A DNA stretch of 64,000 nt, taken from Vreelandella glaciei (GTDB lineage Bacteria > Pseudomonadota > Gammaproteobacteria > Pseudomonadales > Halomonadaceae). A program made the position numbers and the translations under genes. The notes beneath the pieces were generated by a model. The model saw nothing but the letters and a program-made list of their open reading frames with translations. It was not told the DNA's origin and did not search any database. This document shows, one piece after another, positions 50,610-57,032 of the stretch. The stretch is from NCBI RefSeq assembly GCF_013415125.1, contig NZ_JACCDE010000014.1, forward strand, positions 58,220-122,219, given 5' to 3'. Each line of letters starts with the position of its first letter. The first letter of the stretch is position 1.

Positions 50610-50715
50610 AGAGAACTTAATATCCAGGTATCAAGGGAGACCATTTGGAGTACTTCATAAATGTCCCCTCCACCGAATTCCACTCATGCTGTCTTTTAAG
50701 AGCTTAACCTTTACA

Positions 50716-50737
50716 GCATCGTCATTTCTGACGATGC
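50716..50737 (+). promoter_or_regulatory. Perfect hairpin abutting the methylase start
   Basis: GCATCGTCA (50716-50724) and TGACGATGC (50729-50737) form a 9-bp stem with a TTTC loop, ending 7 nt before the ATG at 50745. No Shine-Dalgarno sequence is visible between stem and start, so the stem occupies the ribosome-binding region. It could also be an operator, since it is a near-palindromic DNA site. Confidence 0.5.
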
Positions 50738-50744
50738 TTAGCGC

Positions 50745-51422
50745 ATGAGATATCCAGGCGGAAAAGGCAAGTGCTATCAGCGCTTGATCAATCTGATGCC
50801 ACCGCATCAGACATATATTGAATCTCACCTTGGTGGTGGAGCCGTGATGCGCAACAAAAAAGTTGCGCAGCGAAATATTGGCTTGGATCTCGATGCCAAA
50901 GTTATTGAACTTTGGCAGATGGAACTTTCAGACGCTTGCGAGCTTTATCAAGTCGACGCAGTCGCTTTCCTTGAAGCGTATTCGTTTGAAGGCCAGGAGC
51001 TGGTGTATGTCGATCCGCCTTACGTTCCAGAAACCCGTCGTCGAGCGAAGGTCTATCGCTGCGATTATTCAAAAGAGGATCATATCCGTTTGTTGCGATG
51101 TTTGGTCTCACTACCTTGCAACGTGATGCTTTCAGGCTATGACTGTGACCTTTACAATCGTGAGCTTGTCGGATGGCGCAAGGTGAGTTTTCCGGCTAAG
51201 ACACATGCAGGGGTGCGCGAGGAAAAGGTGTGGATGAACTTCGAGTCACCAAGTCATTTACACGACAGCCGTTACTTAGGCGAAACGTTCCGTGAACGCC
51301 AAACCATACAACGTCGGCAAAATAGGCTCCGTAATCGTATACAGAACCTAGCCCCCATTGAGCGACATGAGCTATTGCAATGGATACAGAAGCACTACGG
51401 CAATGCCGAGGAGTCCGCTTGA
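50745..51422 (+). CDS. D12-class DNA N6-adenine methyltransferase
   Basis: The 225-residue product starts MRYPGGKGKCYQRLINLMPP, the SAM-binding motif X of Dam-like enzymes, followed by ESHLGGGAV (about 26-34) and the catalytic DPPY (90-93). This is the D12 class, which methylates adenine at a short recognition site. It is shorter than Dam (about 270), with a reduced target-recognition region. It overlaps the glycosylase gene start (TGATG). No restriction endonuclease is adjacent. A modification role within the cluster is inferred. Confidence 0.85.
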   Translation: MRYPGGKGKCYQRLINLMPPHQTYIESHLGGGAVMRNKKVAQRNIGLDLDAKVIELWQMELSDACELYQVDAVAFLEAYSFEGQELVYVDPPYVPETRRRAKVYRCDYSKEDHIRLLRCLVSLPCNVMLSGYDCDLYNRELVGWRKVSFPAKTHAGVREEKVWMNFESPSHLHDSRYLGETFRERQTIQRRQNRLRNRIQNLAPIERHELLQWIQKHYGNAEESA

Positions 51423-52255
51423 TGCAGCTAGGAGCTATTTTTATAAATCAAGTGGTCTTCAACATTGAGCTGCCAAAGGCAGACTCTGAAGTCATTCCGG
51501 GCGTTCCGTGGGGAGCCATGGAAGCGTTTCCAACGCCGGCTTATTGGGCCTACCAAGTGTACGCCCGCCGTCTCACTGGAGATCGGGTCAACTACAAGCT
51601 TGGGACGACACTAAAAGAAGAAGTGGGTGCCTGTCTGTTAGGAGGTCATGGAATCCCCGCAAACGTTGGTCTCGCCGCCTTTCAACATGTCAAAGAACGC
51701 GGTGCTTTTGGTAACCAACCACCGGCTGAAGAAAGTCTGCTTGAATGGCTAAAAGATCCCCTTGCGATTGATAGCCGCCAAGTGCGATACCGTTTCGCCA
51801 AACAGAAAGCTCGGTACCTATATGCGGCTCTTCAAAAGCTGTCTGCTGAACATCCCCCGCTAGGATCTGGCAAGGCACTGCGTGACTGGCTGCTAGCTAT
51901 TCCAGGCATCGGTTATAAGACTGCATCATGGGTAGCTCGTAATTGGCTTGACGCAGACGATGTGGCTATATTGGATATCCACATTCTCCGCGCCGGGCTG
52001 TTAGGCAACTTCTTTGAAAGCAATTTGACCGTAGAGCGCCATTATCTAGAGCTCGAAGAGCAATTTATCCGTTTTAGCAAAGGGCTAGGTGTCAGGGCGT
52101 CCGAGCTTGACGCTTTGATGTGGCTGGAAATGATGTCTTCGCCTGACACAGTGCATAGCATCATGGGCATGGGGTACCGTAAGCCTGTATCAATCCCCCG
52201 TAGACGTGCCAAGAAGAGCAAGACCAACTCCAGCCAACTTCCCCTTATCGGCTAA
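51422..52255 (+). CDS. OGG-like helix-hairpin-helix DNA glycosylase/lyase
   Basis: The 277-residue product from ATG 51422 has a C-terminal HhH-GPD region LLAIPGIGYKTASWVARNW, with the lysine (about K166) aligned with the OGG1 catalytic lysine and the aspartate in AILDIHIL (about D185) aligned with its catalytic Asp. It should excise a modified base and may cleave the abasic site. OGG-fold glycosylases occur as Cap11 in type IV CBASS. The tail RRRAKKSKTNSSQ is basic. It overlaps the methylase stop and, convergently, the last 66 bp of the nitroreductase gene. Confidence 0.82.
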   Translation: MQLGAIFINQVVFNIELPKADSEVIPGVPWGAMEAFPTPAYWAYQVYARRLTGDRVNYKLGTTLKEEVGACLLGGHGIPANVGLAAFQHVKERGAFGNQPPAEESLLEWLKDPLAIDSRQVRYRFAKQKARYLYAALQKLSAEHPPLGSGKALRDWLLAIPGIGYKTASWVARNWLDADDVAILDIHILRAGLLGNFFESNLTVERHYLELEEQFIRFSKGLGVRASELDALMWLEMMSSPDTVHSIMGMGYRKPVSIPRRRAKKSKTNSSQLPLIG

Positions 52256-52870
52256 AGAGCTTGCCCATGGCTCACCCGTGATACCTAGCGGACAGAAGTT
52301 GAGTCCCTGGGCTGTTGCAGTCAATGCCATGACCCCAAGCAGAGCCCCCGCATCACGCCAAACTAGGCTGGAACCGTCCTGGTATTTACCTAATGTTTTT
52401 CCCGGCTCGGCTAAAAACAAGATACGTATTGCTTCGTCACCGCCCAGAACCTGCAGGCTGAGCCCATAAAGGCCTGAAAGTCTGTTGATCGCATATATGA
52501 GTTCGACCAGTTGGTGAGCCCTGGGCTCATACAACCACCATCGATCATCATTAGGTCGTTTCAAAATAATTTGAATTGGATGGATCGCGCCTGCTGAGGG
52601 CGCTGCTCGATGCTCTAGGGCGAAACCAAGTTTAGACGAACCTATTCCACGGGTTCTGCAGGCGTGCCATAGGAAAGTTCCGAGCTGTTGGTCATGAACA
52701 ACGCCGAACTCTCGTTGCGACGAACGTGCATCCAGAACCTCGCTAAACGGCCGGGCTAGTGCCTCATTAGGAGCAGGGAGAGAACATACCTCGCCTAATT
52801 TCCATTCAAAAGGTTCGTAACTTTTTGGGACGGGCTTTGGCAGAGGATCACCCAAATCGATCCAAGTCAT
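52190..52870 (-). CDS. SagB/ThcOx-type nitroreductase-family dehydrogenase
   Basis: The 226-residue product has the SagB-type pattern: FSEVLDARSSQREFG (FMN-phosphate site), HACRTRGIG, RAAPSAGAIHPIQIIL and a C-terminal ALTATAQGLNFCPLG. Such flavoenzymes oxidise azolines in RiPPs or act in other oxidations. No RiPP precursor or cyclodehydratase is nearby. It overlaps the QueC-like gene by 23 nt (coupled) and converges with the glycosylase gene with a 66-bp overlap of coding sequence. It is probably an FMN-dependent step in the same pathway. Confidence 0.8.
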   Translation of the reverse strand: MTWIDLGDPLPKPVPKSYEPFEWKLGEVCSLPAPNEALARPFSEVLDARSSQREFGVVHDQQLGTFLWHACRTRGIGSSKLGFALEHRAAPSAGAIHPIQIILKRPNDDRWWLYEPRAHQLVELIYAINRLSGLYGLSLQVLGGDEAIRILFLAEPGKTLGKYQDGSSLVWRDAGALLGVMALTATAQGLNFCPLGITGEPWASSLADKGKLAGVGLALLGTSTGD

Positions 52871-53453
52871 ACCCTACCTCTTGAAATACTTCCATGTACT
52901 TGTTGCAACCACGGCAGTCGCCACATGCAACATGCGATTTGTGACAGCTGTGAGCCCAAGCAAGTAGGCTTGCAGGAATACGTGATTCACGGATCAATTC
53001 TACAGTAGAGAGCCCGATGGCAGGTGCCTCTACTACCATGCCGCCCCCTTGTAGGCTGAGCAGATGGCTGATAGCCGACATGAACTCAGGTGAGCCATCC
53101 CTGTGAAATCCATCTGACTTTACGGTTCCCAGCCACAGGTGCGTGACGCCGAACGTGATAGCTTTCATCGCCGTCAGCGTAACAAGCATCTGGTTCCTGA
53201 ATGGCCACCAATCCGACGCTGGAGCCAAGCTGTCGGCTTGCCTGCCAGCCATATCTCCCGACCCCAGTTGGCGGCAGTCGATCTCAATTACATGATGGGG
53301 AATATCTAATTGTTGGCAGATGTTCATCGAAGCTTCGATTTCAGCCTGAGCCGCGAGCTGGCCATAGTTTAAGGTGAATGCGATTTCCGGACGTTTCCAC
53401 CAAGCAAGCGCCAAGGAATCCATGCCACCAGACAGCATTAATCCTGACTTCAT
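52848..53453 (-). CDS. QueC-like PP-loop ATPase (7-cyano-7-deazaguanine synthase family)
   Basis: QueC converts 7-carboxy-7-deazaguanine to preQ0 using ATP and ammonia. The 201-residue product (start ATG 53453, overlapping the upstream stop as ATGA) has the PP-loop LSGGMDSLALAW (7-18), FRNQMLVTL, and a zinc cluster C170, C177, C180 and C183 (HSCHKSHVACGDCRGCNKY). It is about 30 residues shorter than housekeeping QueC. No QueD, QueE or FolE gene is nearby. QueC-like proteins serve in defence systems (type IV CBASS Cap9, QatC), so a non-queuosine role is likely but unproven. Confidence 0.82.
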   Translation of the reverse strand: MKSGLMLSGGMDSLALAWWKRPEIAFTLNYGQLAAQAEIEASMNICQQLDIPHHVIEIDCRQLGSGDMAGRQADSLAPASDWWPFRNQMLVTLTAMKAITFGVTHLWLGTVKSDGFHRDGSPEFMSAISHLLSLQGGGMVVEAPAIGLSTVELIRESRIPASLLAWAHSCHKSHVACGDCRGCNKYMEVFQEVGYDLDRFG

Positions 53454-53761
53454 AGCACCATCGCTTCCCAAACAGTCTGGTAGATTGCACTGACGTAGTC
53501 ATCTGTGATTCGGCAACCAGAGCCTTCCATCATTTTATTATCCTGATCAGATTCATTTTCCGCATAATAGACAACGGGTTTGTTCAATGCCCGAGCATAA
53601 CCAATCTCGTAGATAGTGCCCGAATCAAGCCCATCACCGATCGCAAAGAGAGCGTCGCAATCACGCACCCCCTCAAGATCCTTCTCAACTACATCCTCTG
53701 CTGAGCCAATACCGACGTCGTGATAGGGGGAAAAAACATCTAGCCCCATTGCCAGTAGATC
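53450..53761 (-). pseudogene. 3' half of a PfkB-nucleoside 2-deoxyribosyltransferase fusion gene
   Basis: This fragment encodes the catalytic C-terminal half of a nucleoside 2-deoxyribosyltransferase: DLLAMGLDVFSPYHDVGIGS, then DALFAIGDGLDSGTIYEIGY and ARALNKPVVYYAEN. The N-terminal strand of the same domain (KIYLAGPFFTLAELWMVGQA) lies on the far side of the IS30 element, so the gene was split by the insertion. Removing the element and one copy of the ATC repeat brings the halves together but one nucleotide out of frame, in a run of four C/G. It ends in an ATGA overlap with the QueC-like gene. A short remnant could still be translated from GTG 53788 inside the IS end. Confidence 0.8.
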
Positions 53762-54858
53762 GGCGGTCTCAATGACCAAGTGCAACACCTAACCTATCAG
53801 GTAGGGTATTGCCATGACTCACTGTTATCGCCATCTTTCTGCTGAAGACAGAGCCGCCATCATGCTGATGCGGGTTAGCTACTCGATTCGCGCTATCGCC
53901 CACCAACTGGGACGTGCACCTAGTACTATTTCACGCGAACTGGTGCGCCATACAGTCAAGCCTGACGGGGCGTATGACGCCAGCCTCGCTGGACACAGAG
54001 CCCGACTGACCCGCTGTCGGCCTCGCCGTTGCCCAAAGCTACCTCTCGATTGTGAGCTTTTTGAGCTGGTGATCTACCTGCTGCGCAAGTACTGGTCACC
54101 AGAGCAAATAGCTCGCACACTGAAGCGTATGTTTCCTGATAACACTGACCGCCACGTCTCGCACGAAGCCATCTACAATGCGCTCTACCTCATGCCGCGC
54201 GGCTCGCTCAAGAAGGAGCTGATTGCCTGTTTGCGCCAGGGTAACGGTAAACGACGCCCTCGCAGCCGTGCAAGGATAGGCGGCAACAGATTCCTGACCT
54301 GGTGAGTATCCACCTGCGGCCACCTGAGATTGAAGACCGCCTGATGCCTGGCCACTGGGAGGGGGATCTCATCATTGGCGCTAACAATTGCTCTGCCGTT
54401 GGTACATTGGTGGAGCGCACGACGCGTTTAGTGATCCTGGCGAAAGTGGATGGCACCACGGCTACAGCGGCGGCTGTTGGCTTTAGCGACAAGCTCAATG
54501 AGGTGCCGCGCGCTCTGCGCCTGTCCATGACCTATGACCAGGGCAAAGAGATGGTGAAACATGCCGAGATCACTCAAAAGACCGGTACAGCTATCTACTT
54601 TGCCGACCCGCATAGCCCATGGCAGCGGGGTTCCAATGAGAACACCAATGGGCTGTTGAGGCAGTACCTGCCGAAGGGCACGGACCTGTCAGTCTACAGC
54701 CAGGAAGAACTCGACGAGATCGCCGACTCACTGAATACACGACCACGCAAGACACTGGACTGGCGCACGCCGTTAGAAGTCTACGCTGAGGTACTTAAGA
54801 AATCCGTCGCCGGTCCGAGCACTCTTCAATAGCGTTGCACTTGGAACTTGAGGCCGCC
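53762..54858 (+). mobile_element. IS30-family insertion sequence with 3-bp target duplication
   Basis: A 1097-bp element bounded by 25-bp imperfect inverted repeats (53762-53786 and 54834-54858; 21 of 25 positions match, inner 11 bp CCAAGTGCAAC perfect). It is flanked by the direct repeat ATC (53759-53761 and 54859-54861). It contains one transposase gene in two frames. Length, ends and target-site size fit IS30. It has inserted into the PfkB-deoxyribosyltransferase gene. Confidence 0.9.
53814..54832 (+). pseudogene. IS30-family transposase, frameshifted
   Basis: The first part (53814-54305) encodes the N-terminal helix-turn-helix region, MTHCYRHLSAEDRAAIMLMR with SYSIRAIAHQLGRAPSTISR. The second (to 54832) encodes the DDE catalytic region HWEGDLIIGANNCSAVGTLV, MTYDQGKEMV and SPWQRGSNENTNGLLRQYLP, all IS30 signatures. 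The switch occurs near 54285; adding one C there would restore a continuous reading (GNQIPDLVSIHLR). A single-base deletion is the simplest explanation; programmed frameshifting is less likely. Confidence 0.85.
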
Positions 54859-55690
54859 ATCCCCTCCGAGCCTGCCCAACCATCCACAGCTCCGCAAGTG
54901 TGAAAAATGGGCCAGCGAGATATATTTTAGGGGCATATCCAGCACGATACCGCGCTGACGGCTGCAGCTCCTGCGGCTTGAAGTTGTCAAGCAAGGCTGG
55001 GTCTGGAAAGCCTTGGTTCTGGCAAAAGAAGGCCGTAGCTACAGAGGCAATCGAGGCCGCACCATGAGCCGTAAGACCGTTGTCCATCCAGCCCAGTGCA
55101 AAATGGGCGGCGAAGGTGTCTCCAGAACCAATTTTCCAGACTCGCTCAGTACGGTATGCGGGTACCGTAGAGATAGCACCATTGTCATACACCAGGGCAC
55201 CCAGCGGCCCCATCTTGATGACAACTACCTCCGCGTCTTCCTGCTTTGCCAGCGCAATAGCAAGCTCTTGTGCTTTCAATTTACTAGAAGAGAGCACTAA
55301 CAGATTGGCCTCATGGCGGTTCAAAGCCAGAGCCAGATGTTTGGCTTTGGAGCCGTTAGCCCTGAAGAGCTCCGGGCCGTCAGCATTCTGTGGGTCAAAC
55401 ACTGCATACTCTGCATCAATTACTGCTGTTCCATCTATCATGCCAAATCGAAGTACCTTCTCGGCGCTAACTTGCAGCTTCGACTCGACTTGAGTGCCAC
55501 GTCGAATGTCTGGATTGGCGAGCCCGTGGATATATTCGAACGTCACTCCTTCCTGGATAGCCGTTGAATTGAAATGGAACCCTTCCGCGGCTGCTCGGGC
55601 ATCGACGACGAATTCAGTACTGCTATCCACACAAGCGTGCAATTCAGCCTGCCCGCCGAAACGTTAACCTTCGATCCCGCCTCAAATCGA
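54859..55690 (-). pseudogene. 5' part of the PfkB kinase/deoxyribosyltransferase fusion gene, truncated
   Basis: Reading down from 55642, the product is a PfkB/ribokinase-fold kinase: LNRHEANLLVLSS, then IKMGPLGALVYDNGAISTVP and the anion-hole/catalytic motif KIGSGDTFAAHFALGWM. It then continues into a second domain, PKIYLAGPFFTLAELWMVGQ, the start of a nucleoside 2-deoxyribosyltransferase. Upstream of 55642 the frame breaks: GRFEAGSKVNV is in one frame and FGGQAELHACVDSS in another (near 55657), with a TAA between. The kinase N-terminus is missing where an IS1380-like remnant begins (about 55692). The 3' end is cut by IS30. Confidence 0.8.
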
Positions 55691-55691
55691 C

Positions 55692-55915
55692 CGACATGAG
55701 TCTGTTATGGCCTACACGCTATTTGAGAGCTTACGCACTTACCTGAAAAGAAGACGCCTGTCGCGCACATGAGCCCGAGCAGCCTACGGCTAAAGCTCAT
55801 CAAGGTAGTCGCGGTCATCATCCTTAATACGCGCCGAATCCAGGTGTTGCTTAGTGACAGCTACCCCTACAAAACTGAACTATTCGATCTCATCAAGCGG
55901 TTGGTGCCGAACTGA
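55692..55915 (+). pseudogene. IS1380-family-like transposase remnant (C-terminus)
   Basis: Two frames encode the tail of a transposase: VMAYTLFESLRTYLKRRRLS (55692-55770 frame), then from 55769 a different frame with RLKLIKVVAVIILNTRRIQV and LLSDSYPYKTELFDLIKRLV, ending in TGA at 55913-55915. The RLKLxKxxA...NTRRI...SSxYPY pattern is the C-terminus of IS1380/IS4-group transposases. One frameshift and complete loss of the N-terminal part are visible. Its left edge coincides with the truncation of the PfkB gene. Confidence 0.7.
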
Positions 55916-56088
55916 ATGCTTCTTGTGCCTAGTACTGCCGCTGCTGGCATTGATCAAGTTGCTGCCGTGAACTCAATGCACCCTGATATCGAAAATCTCT
56001 CTCTTGTAAGACCCCATTCTCAAATATATAACCCGAGATTATTCCAAGGTATTAAGTGAGACAATGTGAGGTAATTTCATGATTCATA

Positions 56089-56925
56089 TTATCGTAGTCG
56101 TTTAAGTAACTCGCAGATTAGCTCGCGGTGCTCGCTGTGGAGACGGTAAGCCGCATAAGCCTTGAGCTCAATCATCGGAGCATCCTCGACGGTGAATAAC
56201 TGCTCTCTATGGCACCATGGCATCACGATGCCCTTTGGTAAATAGGCTGCCCCTCCGCATTTCAGCAGCATGTGCAGGGCAATCCGTCCGCTGTTCACTC
56301 TGCCTCGCGCAAGCAGACGTTGAGGAAAATGGCTTTCATGAACGCTGGCGAACTCAGTACCCCATTCCACCCGAATATAGCCATCACCGACCGCCTGCTC
56401 GGCTGTAATACAGGAACGACTCGAAACCATTAACAACGGGATTGTCATAATCTCCTCGACGCCCACCTCCCTAATCCTAGGAGTCTCGTAGAGGAACCCG
56501 ACGTCGATCATACTCTGTTCTAGCTTCTCGACAACCCGAAGCGGCGTGCTCTCTTCTGCTCGTATCCCCAGCGTCGGGTAGGCCCGGTAGATGGAGGTGA
56601 GCCAGTCCTGTAGGAAGATATCCCAAAGACTGGGTACCCCTGCCACAACTAGGCGTCGCTGATGCCGCTCGCTGAGTGCCGTATCCTCATACGCGAGCTC
56701 CCAGGCGCCAAGAATAAATCGTGCGTGACGTTCCATGCGTTCGCCAGCTGGAGTCACGCCGATCCGGTGGTGTCCGCGCGAAAAAAGCGCCAAACCAAGA
56801 TGGGTCTCCAACTGACGAATGCGAGCACTGACGGTTGATGGTGAGATACAGAGGCTCTCCGCAGCCTTACCAAAATTACGCAACCGACTGACCTCAAGGA
56901 AGGTTTCCAACAACTGTGTATCCAC
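56089..56925 (-). CDS. LysR-family transcriptional regulator (HdfR-like)
   Basis: The 278-residue product starts MDTQLLETFLEVSRLRNFGK and has the LysR helix-turn-helix (AAESLCISPSTVSARIRQLE, about 21-40) followed by an effector-binding domain of usual size. The N-terminus is closest in pattern to HdfR. It is divergent from a SulP transporter gene across 107 bp that contain two palindromes, so it probably controls that transporter; the effector is unknown. Confidence 0.88.
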   Translation of the reverse strand: MDTQLLETFLEVSRLRNFGKAAESLCISPSTVSARIRQLETHLGLALFSRGHHRIGVTPAGERMERHARFILGAWELAYEDTALSERHQRRLVVAGVPSLWDIFLQDWLTSIYRAYPTLGIRAEESTPLRVVEKLEQSMIDVGFLYETPRIREVGVEEIMTIPLLMVSSRSCITAEQAVGDGYIRVEWGTEFASVHESHFPQRLLARGRVNSGRIALHMLLKCGGAAYLPKGIVMPWCHREQLFTVEDAPMIELKAYAAYRLHSEHRELICELLKRLR

Positions 56926-56948
56926 TCACATTCACCTTCGGTTTTTGT

Positions 56949-56971
56949 GTTCATGAACGCCAAAAATTTTT
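56949..56971. promoter_or_regulatory. Palindromes between the LysR and SulP genes
   Basis: GTTCATGAAC (56949-56958) is a perfect 10-bp palindrome, and AAAAATTTTT (56962-56971) follows 3 bp later. LysR regulators bind such sites in divergent promoter regions. The assignment is by position and symmetry only. Confidence 0.45.
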
Positions 56972-57032
56972 GTTTTTCAAAATTCAAAGCTTTCTTTAGG
57001 CTGGCCTCCATACCTGTTTTGAGGTTTACATA

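Larger units (their letters stand above)
50297..50744. other. 448-bp intergenic region before the accessory cluster
   Basis: No convincing gene is seen. It contains several TGTAC/GTACA copies (near 50460-50525), a terminator-like hairpin (50584-50609) and a hairpin immediately before the methylase gene (50716-50737). Base composition becomes more AT-rich than the core genes on the left, consistent with the boundary of acquired DNA. No flanking repeat or attachment site could be identified. Confidence 0.5.

Noticed and set aside
50562..50660. A 32-codon plus-strand frame starting MLDDVLLYGGATSTIFREL
   Set aside because: It has no good ribosome binding site, no recognisable family and runs through a terminator-like hairpin; it is more likely non-coding.
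50745..51422. A restriction-modification system around the D12 methylase
   Set aside because: No gene with a recognisable restriction endonuclease is adjacent; the overlapping partner is an HhH glycosylase.
52190..53453. SagB-like plus QueC-like genes as part of a RiPP or thiazole toxin cluster
   Set aside because: No precursor peptide, no cyclodehydratase (SagC/SagD-like) and no exporter are present nearby.
53814..54832. Programmed frameshifting to make the IS30 transposase from two frames
   Set aside because: No slippery heptamer is seen near 54285, and a one-base deletion in GGCAACAGATT explains the break more simply.
54773..54858. A C-terminal tail of the PfkB product reading into the IS30 end
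   Set aside because: This tail is encoded by the inserted element and out of family; the native continuation is the deoxyribosyltransferase half at 53450-53761.
50745..55690. A standard type IV CBASS or Qat system
   Set aside because: QueC-like and OGG-like proteins are present, but no CD-NTase, no TGT-like protein, no QatA ATPase or TatD-like nuclease was found in the window.
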